Origin: Tsuneonella sediminis
GTDB taxonomy: Bacteria; Pseudomonadota; Alphaproteobacteria; Sphingomonadales; Sphingomonadaceae
Length of the DNA: 64,000 bases
Direction of reading: 5' to 3'
NCBI RefSeq assembly: GCF_051912845.1
Contig: NZ_JBNCBU010000002.1
Location: 186,001-250,000, forward strand
Shown here: positions 26,227-35,212 of the stretch, piece after piece
Layout of the letters: each line of letters starts with the position of its first letter
How positions within the stretch are numbered: the first letter of the stretch is position 1
Program-made: the position numbers and the translations under genes
Notes under the pieces: model-generated
What the model was told of the DNA's origin: nothing
Seen by the model: the letters and a program-made list of their open reading frames with translations, nothing else
Database searches by the model: none

Positions 26227-26682
26227 TCAACTGTCCAGGGTCACCGCATGGGTCGTGCCGGGCGTACCGCATCCCTGCGCTCGCTCGCCGATCGCAAGGA
26301 TCGCGCGACACCAGGCGCCGAGCAGCGCCGCCGCGATATCGTTGTCGCTGGCGGTGCCAGGCGCACCCGATCCGAGAAGCTCGACCTCCACCGTCACGCG
26401 ATCGCGGGCGGCATCGCGCACGAGCGAGACGCGCGATGGGGGATCGATCAGCGCCAGGGCCGCCGAGGCGGTGGCTCCGAGTTCGAGCCAGCGCTCGAGT
26501 GCATCCTCGGTCAGCCCGGTGCGGATCACTCCGCGAAGCTCGGCTGGCGCCAGGCACACGAGATAGAATACCCGCCGGAGCAGCGCGGCGATCGAGCGGC
26601 CTTGCGCGCGGCGCGCGCGGTCGACCCGCGCGACCTCGCCGAACCAGGTCGCCGGATCAAGTGGCTCGATGTTCTCTTTCAC
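26227..26682 (-). CDS. hypothetical protein
   Basis: A frame of 151 residues from a GTG at 26682 with balanced composition, unlike the Arg/Pro-rich shadows around it. It is mostly helical: FGEVARVDRARRAQGRSIAALLRRVFY, LERWLELGATASAALALIDPP, then a strand VTVEVELLGSG and a helix AALLGAWCRAILAIGERAQG. There is no signal peptide or clear membrane helix. No family is recognised. It lies alone before the exopolysaccharide locus on the opposite strand, without clear functional context. The frame extends upstream to 26817 with poorer composition. Confidence 0.5.
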   Translation of the reverse strand: MKENIEPLDPATWFGEVARVDRARRAQGRSIAALLRRVFYLVCLAPAELRGVIRTGLTEDALERWLELGATASAALALIDPPSRVSLVRDAARDRVTVEVELLGSGAPGTASDNDIAAALLGAWCRAILAIGERAQGCGTPGTTHAVTLDS

Positions 26683-27211
26683 GTCGGTATCCAAACGATG
26701 TCTGCCGTGGTGGCCGTCAACGGGCCCACGGCTGAATGTTGCCTGTCGCTTGCGACCCGCCGTCCATCTCGTGCGTCCAACCGTGACGGTGTTCGATGCC
26801 CTCTTTATACGCCTCAATCCGCGCGGGTTGAATGGCCCGCGAGCGCTGATCGCAGAGCGTTCCCAGGATGGGACATCTCGACACCGTGGTATGACCGTCC
26901 GGATTTTTAGTCGACGTCATGCCAACCAATCGTGCAGTCGTCAGCACAATTTGACTTGGGCGGGCCAAGAGCGCGCACAATTGGAAGAATGCGACACCGG
27001 TCGCGGGACCCATCAATGCTTGTATTGACCCCGCTCTTTTCGTAACGGTTGCGCGAATCGCGCGACAAGGGTCGCACCGCAGCGCGAGATATCAACAATT
27101 GTTGGGATGTGGGCTGACGACACTTCGGTGGAGTTTTCGTCCGTCGTTCCAGCTAACGGGGTCTGACGTATGCTCAAGGGGTCGAGCGCTTGCAATGGAA
27201 GGGACTTTCAC
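26683..27211. other. 529-bp upstream region of the exopolysaccharide locus
   Basis: No convincing gene is seen. The stretch has lower GC near 26900-27030 and contains the perfect 12-bp palindrome CAACAATTGTTG at 27093-27104, a plausible operator for the genes beginning at 27.2 kb. No clear -35/-10 pair could be fixed. Confidence 0.4.
27093..27104. promoter_or_regulatory. 12-bp palindrome before the exopolysaccharide locus
   Basis: CAACAATTGTTG is perfectly self-complementary and lies about 110 bases upstream of the small ORF that opens the locus. Position and symmetry suggest a dimeric regulator site; no regulator is known. Confidence 0.35.
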
Positions 27212-27412
27212 GTGCTCGTGCTGGCGGGCGCGCAGGTCGTGGCCGACACGATCGTGCGCTGCGCCAGCGAAGCGCACGCGTTCGCGGAGGCGCGGTCGCT
27301 GATCGCGGCGGTCGGCGCGCCCGGCGCCGACGTGTCGGGCTACGTTCTCGACCACAACCAGGCGTTCGTCGGCGCGATCGACGGCGTGCTGCCGGTCGCG
27401 TCCGCCGCCTAG
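27212..27412 (+). CDS. small hypothetical protein at head of exopolysaccharide locus
   Basis: From a GTG at 27212 with AAGGG eight bases upstream, 66 residues read LVLAGAQVVADTIVRCASEAHAF and end GYVLDHNQAFVGAIDGVLPVASAA. Composition is regular (Ala/Val/Asp) rather than Arg-rich. An in-frame ATG at 27170 gives 80 residues but has no ribosome site. No family is recognised. A strong GC hairpin follows the stop. It may belong to the downstream operon or be an independent short gene. Confidence 0.45.
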   Translation: MLVLAGAQVVADTIVRCASEAHAFAEARSLIAAVGAPGADVSGYVLDHNQAFVGAIDGVLPVASAA

Positions 27413-27428
27413 GCAATCGGCCGGATCG

Positions 27429-27450
27429 CGCCCCCGCTGCCTCGGGGGCG
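27429..27450 (+). terminator. 8-bp GC hairpin after the small ORF
   Basis: CGCCCCCG (27429-27436) and CGGGGGCG (27443-27450) pair perfectly around CTGCCT. There is no U tract, so this is at best a pause or processing site between the small ORF and the sugar transferase gene. Confidence 0.35.
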
Positions 27451-27566
27451 GTCGCGCCAAGGGCGTGTTGAACGGGCGGCAACCGGGGCGGACGTGCGCC
27501 AGGCTGGCAAGAGAATAGAGGAGCGGGACACTGCAGCTGCCGGTTGCCCACCAGGCCGACGATTGC

Positions 27567-28973
27567 GTGGCCGCGGCTGACCCGGCAGTCGCCGCCGGGC
27601 CGTCTGCGCGCAACTGGCCGGTCGGGCTGCCCGACCTGCGCGCGGCCAAGGAACGGCAGCGGCTCAAGCTCTACGCGGCACTGGCGGCAATCGACGTCGG
27701 GTGCCTCGCGATGGCGTTCGTCGCCGCGAACGCGGTGCGCTTCGGCGACCCGCTCGCCCCTCCCGGACTGGTGGGCGCGTGGATCTCGGCCACGCTGTTC
27801 GTCCCGCTCGCGTTTGCCGGCAAGGCCTACTCGATCGAGGCGCTGCACAGCCCGCTCACGAGCGCGACGCGCGCGGTGCGGGCGCTCCTGGTAACCACCG
27901 CGGCGCTGCTCGCGCTGTTCTTCGCGCTCAAGACGACCGGCGAGATGTCCCGCGCGGTTCTCGCGCTCGGCCTCGCGCTCGCGGGCGCCGCGCTCGCGCT
28001 CGCGCGGTACGCGTTCGGCCGCGCGGTGGGACAGCGGCTCGGCTGGCAGTTCGTCCGCGAAGTGCTGATCCTCGACGGCGTCCTTGTCCGCCCGCGGCGC
28101 GGGCAGATCGTCATCGTCGCCGACCGCTCGGGGATCAGCCCCTCGATCAACGACCCCGACGCGCACGACCGGCTCGGCCGCTTCCTCGCCCGCTGCGACC
28201 GTGTCGTGCTCGCGTGCGAGCCCGCGCGGCGCACGCTGTGGGGCGCCGCGCTCAGGGGCGCGGGTGTCCCGGTCGAGGTGCTCACCCCCGAGCTCGACTA
28301 CCTCGGCGCGCTCGCGCTGCGCCGCGCGGGGGGGCAGTCGTGCGTGCTCATCGCGCCGGGCCCGCTCACGCTGCGCGAACGCATCCTCAAGCGCGCGCTC
28401 GATCTCGGCATCGCGCTCGCCGCGCTGGCCCTGCTCGCCCCGCTGTTCGGGCTCGTCGCGCTGGCGATCAAGCTCGACAGCCGCGGCCCGGTCTTCTTCC
28501 GCCAGCCGCGGATCGGGCGCTCGAACAGGCGCTTCGACGTGCTCAAGTTCCGCAGCATGCGGACCGCGAACCTCGATGCCGAGGGCAGCCGCTCGACCGG
28601 TCGCGACGACGACCGGGTCACCCGGGTCGGCCGCGTGCTGCGTCGCACGAGCCTCGACGAGCTTCCGCAGCTGGTCAACGTCGTGCGCGGCGAGATGAGC
28701 CTTGTCGGGCCGCGCCCCCACGCGCTCGGCTCGACCGCCGAGGACCGGCTGTTCTGGGACATCGACCGGCGATACTGGCAGCGCGGCTCGGTCAAGCCCG
28801 GGATCACCGGGCTCGCGCAGGTGCGCGGGTACCGCGGGGCGACCGAGCGGACCGACGACCTCACTCGCCGGCTCCAGGCGGACCTCGAGTACGTCAGCAA
28901 CTGGTCGATCTGGACCGACCTCGTGATCATCGCCCGGACGCTGCGCGTGCTCGTCCATCCCAACGCCTACTGA
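27567..28973 (+). CDS. polyprenyl-phosphate hexose-1-phosphate transferase (initiating sugar transferase)
   Basis: A 468-residue WbaP/GumD-like enzyme that loads the first sugar phosphate on undecaprenyl phosphate. It has four N-terminal membrane helices (residues about 35-150), a soluble middle region, a fifth helix at about 280-305 (LDLGIALAALALLAPLFGLVALAIKL), and the C-terminal catalytic domain: SRGPVFFRQPRIG, FDVLKFRSMR, DELPQLVNVVRGEMSLVGPRP, and KPGITGLAQVRGYRG. All bacterial sugar transferase hallmarks are present. GTG at 27567 is taken as start; an upstream in-frame CTG near 27530 with AGAGGAG spacing is an odd alternative. It opens the plus-strand assembly operon. Confidence 0.93.
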   Translation: MAAADPAVAAGPSARNWPVGLPDLRAAKERQRLKLYAALAAIDVGCLAMAFVAANAVRFGDPLAPPGLVGAWISATLFVPLAFAGKAYSIEALHSPLTSATRAVRALLVTTAALLALFFALKTTGEMSRAVLALGLALAGAALALARYAFGRAVGQRLGWQFVREVLILDGVLVRPRRGQIVIVADRSGISPSINDPDAHDRLGRFLARCDRVVLACEPARRTLWGAALRGAGVPVEVLTPELDYLGALALRRAGGQSCVLIAPGPLTLRERILKRALDLGIALAALALLAPLFGLVALAIKLDSRGPVFFRQPRIGRSNRRFDVLKFRSMRTANLDAEGSRSTGRDDDRVTRVGRVLRRTSLDELPQLVNVVRGEMSLVGPRPHALGSTAEDRLFWDIDRRYWQRGSVKPGITGLAQVRGYRGATERTDDLTRRLQADLEYVSNWSIWTDLVIIARTLRVLVHPNAY

Positions 28974-29185
28974 CACGATGCGACAGGACCGCCGCCTCGA
29001 CCAGCCGCGCGCATACCCCGCATCGAGGTCCGGCCAGCGCGCAGGCGACGTACCTGGTCATAATCGAGCCGCCATCACGCCGATCTCGCAAGTAAAGCGC
29101 CAGTATTCCTCCGCATTTATGCGTTTTGATGGTTGCATCTCCTCGCCTCGCCCCTTAACGGAAGATGATACCAAGGGATTATATC

Positions 29186-29449
29186 ATGATTCGTCTGTAC
29201 CGCTCGCTGTCCACCGCCGCTGCCGCTGCGCTCATGCTCACCGCGACCGTCGCCAGCGCCGAGGCGACCCGCCCCGGGTCGTCCGTGCCGACGGTGTCGA
29301 AGGCGGTGACCGAGACGATGGCCAAGCGCGCGAGCAAGCCGGCGAAGGACGCCGAGCAGCTGTCGGGCACGCCCCTCCTGCTCCTGATCTTCGGCGCGAT
29401 CGCGGTGGGCGTCGCGGCGGCGGTCATCAAGAACGACAGCCGCGGCTAA
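29186..29449 (+). CDS. small secreted/membrane protein in exopolysaccharide operon
   Basis: The 87-residue protein has a signal peptide (residues 1-25, ending ASA) and a C-terminal hydrophobic helix LLLLIFGAIAVGVAAAVI, with a polar Lys-rich linker between (KRASKPAKDAEQLSG). Such short proteins occur between transferase and polymerase genes in sphingomonad polysaccharide loci, but I know no defined function. ATG at 29186 is preferred to the one at 29165 because it begins directly with the signal peptide and has an AAGGG site. Confidence 0.65.
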   Translation: MIRLYRSLSTAAAAALMLTATVASAEATRPGSSVPTVSKAVTETMAKRASKPAKDAEQLSGTPLLLLIFGAIAVGVAAAVIKNDSRG

Positions 29450-29498
29450 CGCCGCCCGTCCGCGCCCGGTCGCGGGCGCGTCGCCCGCGTAGTTCCCG

Positions 29499-30908
29499 AT
29501 GTCCCCGGTGACCGCCGCGCCGCCCCCGCGGGCGCGCGCATCGATGCGCTCCGCCCTGCCCTCCCGCTCCAGCCACGCGCGCATCGCCGGGGCCTACCTC
29601 GTGCTCGCCCTCCTGCTCGGGGGTGGCGGCTCGCCGGCCCCGTTCGCCGAGCTCGCGGTCCAGCTCGCCGCGCTCGCCGCACTCGCCACGTGGTGGCTGC
29701 GGCGCGACCCGGTACCGCGCGCCCTCGACCGCGTGCTGTGGGCGGGCGCGGCGCTGCTGGCGCTGATTCCCGTGCTCCAGCTCACGCCCGTGCCGCCGGC
29801 GATCTGGGCCAGCCTTCCGGGCCGCGAGAACGTCGTCGCGGCAATAAGCCTTATCGGGCGAGCAGACGAATGGCGCCCGATCTCGATCGCGCCCGCGCGC
29901 ACCGTCGCCTCGCTGCTGTCGCTGATCCCGCCGCTGGCGATGATGTGGTTCGCGAGCCAGCTCGGCACCCGCGAGCGCACCGGCCTGCTGTGGATCGTCG
30001 CCGGGGTCGGGCTCGCCTCGGCGGTGCTCGCGACGCTGCAGGTGGGAACCGGCACCGCGCTCATTTTCTACCAGCCGCACATCCCCACCCCGCCCCCCGG
30101 GATCATGGCGAGCCGCAACGCGCAGGGCGACCTGCTCGTGCTCGCGATGGTCGCGGTGGTCGCGCTCGCGAGCATCCCGCACCCGCGGCTTCCGAGCGCC
30201 GGCCGGCTCGCGATGGCCGGGGTCGTGCTCGCGGTCCTCGGCGCCGCGCTGTTCCTGAGCGGCTCGCGCTCGGGGGTCGCGCTGCTCGCGGTCCCGTTCG
30301 CGGTGGCGGGCTACCTGTGGCTCGCCCCGGCGCTCCGCCACGCACAGATCGGCCGCCGCCAGGTCCTGCTCGCCGCGGGGGCCGCGCTCGCGCTCGCCGG
30401 GGGCCTCGCGGCGATCGCGCGCGACAACGCGGTGATCGCGGGTACGCTCGAGCGGTTCGAAGCCGAGACCGACGGACGGTTCGAGGAGATCTGGCCCGAC
30501 GCGCTTGAGGCGGCGAAGGTGATGTGGCCCGCGGGCGGCGGGATGGGCACCTTCATCCCGGCGTTCGAGAGCGTCGAGCGGCTCGAGGTGGTCAACGAGA
30601 GCGAGCCCAACCGCGCGCACAACGATTACCTCGAGTTCGTGATCGAGGCTGGTCTCGCGGCGGTATTGCTGCTAGCGGCCGCGATTACTGTTCTCGCCTG
30701 GCGAATCGCGCGCATGCTCAAGTCAAGCCGCGGACGCCCGGAAGAACCGGTGGTCGTATTTGCGGCATCCGTGCTTCTCGTGGTCGGATTGCATTCACTG
30801 GTGGACTACCCGCTGCGCGCGATGACGATCGCGGTGCTCGCGGGTTACGCCGTCGGCAGCCTCTCGCGGCGGCCGGCACAGCCAGCAGGGTCGAGGGTCG
30901 ATGATTGA
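29499..30908 (+). CDS. O-antigen ligase/polymerase family protein (Wzy-like)
   Basis: A 469-residue polytopic membrane protein with about 11-12 helices. A long periplasmic loop after residue 310 contains GGGMGTFIPAFES and the R-A-H-N-D-Y-L-E-F motif typical of the Wzy_C (PF04932) family. It probably polymerises the lipid-linked repeat units at the outer face of the inner membrane. The next gene, an export lipoprotein, starts inside its 3' end (overlap 30901-30908). Codons are very GC-rich, unlike the second Wzy-like protein at 35.2 kb. Confidence 0.85.
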   Translation: MSPVTAAPPPRARASMRSALPSRSSHARIAGAYLVLALLLGGGGSPAPFAELAVQLAALAALATWWLRRDPVPRALDRVLWAGAALLALIPVLQLTPVPPAIWASLPGRENVVAAISLIGRADEWRPISIAPARTVASLLSLIPPLAMMWFASQLGTRERTGLLWIVAGVGLASAVLATLQVGTGTALIFYQPHIPTPPPGIMASRNAQGDLLVLAMVAVVALASIPHPRLPSAGRLAMAGVVLAVLGAALFLSGSRSGVALLAVPFAVAGYLWLAPALRHAQIGRRQVLLAAGAALALAGGLAAIARDNAVIAGTLERFEAETDGRFEEIWPDALEAAKVMWPAGGGMGTFIPAFESVERLEVVNESEPNRAHNDYLEFVIEAGLAAVLLLAAAITVLAWRIARMLKSSRGRPEEPVVVFAASVLLVVGLHSLVDYPLRAMTIAVLAGYAVGSLSRRPAQPAGSRVDD

Positions 30909-31608
30909 ACTTGGAAACGGGGCGCGCCGCGGCGCGCTCGCGGTGGCATTTCTGGGCTTTCTTGCCGGCTGCGCCGAGCAGATGGCGACCGACCTCCCGC
31001 GCGCGGGCGAGGCCTACGCGGCGTTCCCCGCGTCGACCGGGCTCGAGCCGCGCGCCTACCGGATCGGCCCGCTCGACGTGCTCGCGATCAACGTGTTCCA
31101 GGAACCCGAGCTCACCTTCGAGAAGATCGAGGTCGACGCCGGGGGCAACCTCGCGTTCCCGCTGATCGGCAGCGTGCAGGCCGCGGGACGCACCGCGAGC
31201 GAGCTGTCCGACGAGATCGCCCGCCGCCTGAACAGCCAGTACCTGCGCAACGCGCAGGTGACGGTGCGGGTCGCCTCGTCGGTCTCGCAAAATATCACCG
31301 TCGAGGGCAACGTGGTCGAGCCGGGGGTCTACGAGATCCCCGGCGGGTCGACCACGCTGCTCCAGGCGATCGCCCGCGCGAAGAGCCCGACGCGCACCGC
31401 GAAGACCAGCGAGATCGCGGTGTTCCGGATGGTCGAGGGGCAGCGGATGGGGGCGGTGTTCGATTTGAACGAGATCCGCCAGGGCCGCGCGCCCGACCCG
31501 GAGCTGCGAGGCGGCGACGTCGTGGTGGTCGGGTTCTCGGCGGTCAAGGGCGCGTTCCGCGATTTCCTGACCGCCGCGCCGATCTTCAATGTGTTCACGC
31601 GGTTCTGA
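30901..31608 (+). CDS. polysaccharide export outer-membrane lipoprotein (Wza-like)
   Basis: A 235-residue secreted protein. The N-terminus has a hydrophobic stretch and lipobox (FLAGC, Cys near residue 24). The Poly_export motif AYRIGPLDVLAINVFQEPEL is at about 52-71, followed by SLBB-type segments: NLAFPLIGSVQAAGRT and ITVEGNVVEPGVYEIPG. It forms or lines the outer-membrane channel for the polymer. It is shorter than E. coli Wza (about 380 residues), as in other short OPX proteins. It overlaps the upstream gene by eight bases and precedes the Wzc gene by ten. Confidence 0.92.
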   Translation: MIELGNGARRGALAVAFLGFLAGCAEQMATDLPRAGEAYAAFPASTGLEPRAYRIGPLDVLAINVFQEPELTFEKIEVDAGGNLAFPLIGSVQAAGRTASELSDEIARRLNSQYLRNAQVTVRVASSVSQNITVEGNVVEPGVYEIPGGSTTLLQAIARAKSPTRTAKTSEIAVFRMVEGQRMGAVFDLNEIRQGRAPDPELRGGDVVVVGFSAVKGAFRDFLTAAPIFNVFTRF

Positions 31609-31618
31609 GGGCGAGACG

Positions 31619-33829
31619 ATGGACCAGGCCCTCCAGCCTAGGATTGCAGGCAACCGCTTCGACGATGCCGAGTACGTATTCGACGACCTCGAGGTCGAGG
31701 AGCGCGAGCCGGCGATCGATTTGCGCGAGCTCTACGGCGCGATCCGCCGCAACCGCTGGCTGATCCTCGGCGTGGTCACCGCCGCGGTGCTGCTCGGACT
31801 GGTCGCGACGATGCTGATGACGCCCAGGTACACCGCGACCGCGAGCATCCAGATCGACCAGGAAAGCGCGCGGATCCTCGAATCGCAGGACGTCCAGCCG
31901 GTCGCCGCGTACCAAGACGCCGACCGCTTCCTGCAGACGCAGGTCGATGTCCTGAAAAGCCGCGCGATGGCGCTGCGAGTGCTGGACAGCCTCGGGATGC
32001 GCGGCAAGCCGGACGAGTTCGTCGACCGGATGGGCGGACGGCTTGATCCCGAGATCGCCGACAACGCGGTCGCGCGCGACCAGGCGCTTCTCGGGCTAAT
32101 GGAGGACAATCTCGCGGTGGACCTGCCACGCGAGTCGCGGGTGGTGTCGATCAGCTTCGAGAGCCCGGACCCCGCGCTCGCGGCACGGATCGCCAACGCG
32201 TATGCCGCCGAGTACATCGCCTACAACCTCGAGCGCAAGTTCAACAGCTCGAGCTACGCGCGCGACTTCCTGTCGAAGCAGCTGAGCCTCGCGCGGGAGC
32301 GGCTCGAGGACTCCGAACGCGCCGTCACCGACTACGCGCGCTCGGCGGGGCTCATCCGCACCAGCGACCCGACCGCCGAGAACCGGGGGTCCTCGTCGCC
32401 GACCTCGGTCACCACCGCGAGCCTTGTCCAGCAGAACCAGGCGGTCAACGCTGCGACGACCGCGCGGATCGCCGCCGAGCAGCGCTGGCGGGCGGTCGCC
32501 GACCAGTCGCCGCTGGCGATCAGCGACGTCCAGTCGAATCAGGCGGTGCAGCAGCTCCTGACCGCGCGCGCGCAAAAGCAGGCCGAGCTCGAACAGGAGC
32601 TCGCGGTCCACCAGTCGGGCCATCCCTCGGTGATCGCGCTCAGGGCGCAGGTCGACGAGATCAACGCGCAACTGAATGCGATCGCGAGCGGGATCAAGCG
32701 CTCGATCCGGACCGCGTACGACGTCGCGCTCAGGCAGGAACGGGCGCTGCTTGGACAAGTGAGTGCGCTCACCGGCGAGACGCTGGCCGAGCAGGACCGC
32801 GGGGTCCGCCTCGGGATCCTCCAGCGCGAGGCCGACACCAACAGGACGCTCTACGACGGGTTGCTGCAGCGCTACAAGGAAGTGAGTGCGCAGTCGGGGA
32901 TCACCGACAACAACGTCTCGAAGGTCGACGAGGCGGTGCCGCCGACGAGCCCGAGCTCGCCCAACCTCAAGCTCAACCTCGCGCTCGCGCTCCTGGCCGG
33001 GCTGGGCCTCGCGGCGGTTCTGGTCTTCCTGCGCGAGCAGCTCGACGACACGGTCCGGCTCCCGGACGACCTAGAGAGCAAGCTCGGCCTCCAGCTGCTG
33101 GGGGTCGTGCCCGATATCGGGGACGACGAGGTCCTCGAGCTGCTCCAGCAGCCTAAGTCGCGCCTGGCGGAAGCGTATAATGCCCTGCGCACATCGGTGC
33201 TCCATTCGTCGGCCACCGGCCTGCCGCGCGCGATCCTCGTGACCAGCACGCAGGCGGGCGAAGGCAAGTCGACCACGAGCTTCGCATTGGCGAAAGGTCT
33301 CGCCAGCCTCGGGCGCAACGTGCTGCTGATGGACGTCGACTTGCGCAAGCCGTCGCTGCACCGGCTGGTCGGCGAACAGCACGGCGCGATCGGCCTGTCG
33401 AGCGTGCTTGCCAACCAGAGCGAACTCGCCGAGGTCGTTAAGACCCGCTCCGAGGGGCTGGGCCAATTGAGCTACGTCGTCGCCGGCCCGATTCCGCCGA
33501 GCCCCACCGAGCTCCTCGGCTCAAATCGGATGGCCGAGCTTCTCGTGTCGCTGCGGTCGCAATACGACGCGGTCGTGATGGACGGACCGCCCGTTCTTGG
33601 CCTCGCCGACTCGCCTACGATTGCGGCCGATGTCGACGCGACGATCTTCGTGATCGAGGCCGGCCGGAGCCACCGCGGCGCGAGCAAACTCGCGCTCCGC
33701 CGACTGCGTGCGGCGGGTGCCCGGGTGCTCGGCGGGGTGATGACCAAGTTCGAGCCAACTGGGTCGAGTGACTACGGTTACTACGGCTACGATTACTATG
33801 CATACGGTGCGAAGGTCGAGGGTGCCTAG
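31619..33829 (+). CDS. polysaccharide co-polymerase with tyrosine kinase domain (Wzc-like)
   Basis: A 736-residue inner-membrane protein. A Wzz-type domain starts after helix 1 (WLILGVVTAAVLLGLVATML, about 43-65), a coiled-coil periplasmic region follows, and helix 2 is near 450 (LALLAGLGLAAVLVFL). The BY-kinase domain holds Walker A (QAGEGKST, Lys550), Walker A' in LLMDVDLRKP and a Walker B-like VVMDGPPVLG. The tail has seven Tyr residues between 719 and 729, the usual autophosphorylation cluster. It controls chain length and couples polymerisation with export. Start at 31619 is chosen over a frame opening 10 codons earlier. Confidence 0.95.
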   Translation: MDQALQPRIAGNRFDDAEYVFDDLEVEEREPAIDLRELYGAIRRNRWLILGVVTAAVLLGLVATMLMTPRYTATASIQIDQESARILESQDVQPVAAYQDADRFLQTQVDVLKSRAMALRVLDSLGMRGKPDEFVDRMGGRLDPEIADNAVARDQALLGLMEDNLAVDLPRESRVVSISFESPDPALAARIANAYAAEYIAYNLERKFNSSSYARDFLSKQLSLARERLEDSERAVTDYARSAGLIRTSDPTAENRGSSSPTSVTTASLVQQNQAVNAATTARIAAEQRWRAVADQSPLAISDVQSNQAVQQLLTARAQKQAELEQELAVHQSGHPSVIALRAQVDEINAQLNAIASGIKRSIRTAYDVALRQERALLGQVSALTGETLAEQDRGVRLGILQREADTNRTLYDGLLQRYKEVSAQSGITDNNVSKVDEAVPPTSPSSPNLKLNLALALLAGLGLAAVLVFLREQLDDTVRLPDDLESKLGLQLLGVVPDIGDDEVLELLQQPKSRLAEAYNALRTSVLHSSATGLPRAILVTSTQAGEGKSTTSFALAKGLASLGRNVLLMDVDLRKPSLHRLVGEQHGAIGLSSVLANQSELAEVVKTRSEGLGQLSYVVAGPIPPSPTELLGSNRMAELLVSLRSQYDAVVMDGPPVLGLADSPTIAADVDATIFVIEAGRSHRGASKLALRRLRAAGARVLGGVMTKFEPTGSSDYGYYGYDYYAYGAKVEGA

Positions 33830-35042
33830 GCGAGCCACGACATTGGGGTGCCTGTCAGACAAACTCGCTCTTGTTGCTTGCCTTGGCTTCCTTGCATTCG
33901 GCAGCAGTGTAAGTGCGATCGACCGCGCTGGATGGTCGTGGCCTGGTTCCGTATTGGGAGCATCATCCGCTCGCGCAGCAGCAGTCCGCGCGATTTCTCG
34001 CGGCGATACTAGGGCTGCCGTCCGCGCAGCGAAGGTCGTTCTGACGATAGATCCCGTCGGTCGGACTTCCGCGTCAACGCTAGCCGCGGCACTCGTAACC
34101 GCTCGCCAGTCTACTGATGCTGGTCGCGCCTACCAACTGGCTCTGTCGAACGGATGGCGTGACACGGCATCACAAACGTGGGCAGTGGAAACCGCGCTAG
34201 CGAATGGAGACCTCGCCCAAGCCGCGCTCCATCTGGACGCTCTTCTCCGTGTCGCCCCCCAAACCTCTGTGCCGACAAATTGGGTGGAAGCCCTTGAGGC
34301 AAGCCAGGAGGGCAGCGAACAGTCAGCCGGAAAAACAGCTCTGGTAGGGCGGCTAGCACTTAATCCCCCTTGGAAGAATCGATGGCTGTATTCCTCCGCC
34401 ACACTTCCGTCGTCAGCCATCCCTGACCGAATCTCTCTTATCTGGACCGCACGAAAGTTAGGGATGCAGATAGAAAAGGGCAGTGCGTCTGAGGCATCAT
34501 GGCGTATGGTTTCGCAGAATCCGCAGTTCGCTAGACTGTTCTGGGAGAGCTTAGCGGAACCAAGCGAGTCTCGTCGTTCTTCGCAGGCGCTTTGGGATCC
34601 CACCTTTGAGAAAAGTCAGATCGGAGAAAGCCGAGGACCTTTCGATTGGTTTCATGCAGGAGGTTCAGCGAAAATTAGAAAGGTCACGGTCAATCGAGCG
34701 CCAGCCCTTGAGATCGAGGGAGTGGGCCTAAACACACTCAATTTGATACAAACCCTCGCATCACTTGAGCCAGGGGACTGGACATTAAAGTGGTCCGACT
34801 CGAGCCCTAGCATAGATCTAAATCTGAGAGCTTCATGCTATAGTCCACAAGGAAGTCTGACGCAACGGCCCATTAAGTATATCGGAGAGCAGAAAGTTCT
34901 TACTTTCAGCGTTTCACAAAAATGTAAGGTTCAACATTTCGTCGTGACCGCAGGCGGCCCGGGCGCGAAAGCCTCCCGAGGTTGGATAAAAGATCTTTCG
35001 ATGATTCCCCTACATCTTCCCGGCGCTAAACCCCATCTATAA
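33822..35042 (+). CDS. TPR-like protein of exopolysaccharide locus, unknown function
   Basis: A 406-residue protein read from a GTG at 33822 (AAGG six bases upstream) that overlaps the wzc stop by eight bases. A hydrophobic helix at about 14-32 suggests a signal anchor. Residues about 35-150 look like helical TPR-type repeats (GDTRAAVRAAKVVL, ANGDLAQAALHLDALLRVAP). The last ~150 residues are beta-rich with one Cys pair (SCYSPQG, QKCKVQ), like a carbohydrate-binding jelly roll. No family is recognised. GC content drops along the gene: the first third matches the assembly operon and the rest matches the low-GC block after it. Confidence 0.65.
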   Translation: MPRRATTLGCLSDKLALVACLGFLAFGSSVSAIDRAGWSWPGSVLGASSARAAAVRAISRGDTRAAVRAAKVVLTIDPVGRTSASTLAAALVTARQSTDAGRAYQLALSNGWRDTASQTWAVETALANGDLAQAALHLDALLRVAPQTSVPTNWVEALEASQEGSEQSAGKTALVGRLALNPPWKNRWLYSSATLPSSAIPDRISLIWTARKLGMQIEKGSASEASWRMVSQNPQFARLFWESLAEPSESRRSSQALWDPTFEKSQIGESRGPFDWFHAGGSAKIRKVTVNRAPALEIEGVGLNTLNLIQTLASLEPGDWTLKWSDSSPSIDLNLRASCYSPQGSLTQRPIKYIGEQKVLTFSVSQKCKVQHFVVTAGGPGAKASRGWIKDLSMIPLHLPGAKPHL

Positions 35043-35212
35043 GACGGTCTTCAACAAAAACACCAAATCGCATAGGCATTTAGCATATCGCATCGTATGC
35101 CCACGCAGAATCTGCTCATGATCATTCAGAAAGCGACTTACAAGCAGCGGCCATCCCTACAGAGCATTTGCGATGACGGTGGAAATTAAATTGAACGCCC
35201 AATCAAGCGGCT

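Noticed and set aside
26042..26557. 171-codon minus-strand ORF
   Set aside because: Arg/Ala/Gly-rich shadow of the hypothetical gene at 26227 in another register.
27174..28976. 600-codon minus-strand ORF opposite the sugar transferase
   Set aside because: Extremely Arg/Glu/Pro-rich shadow caused by high GC; the plus-strand transferase has all family motifs.
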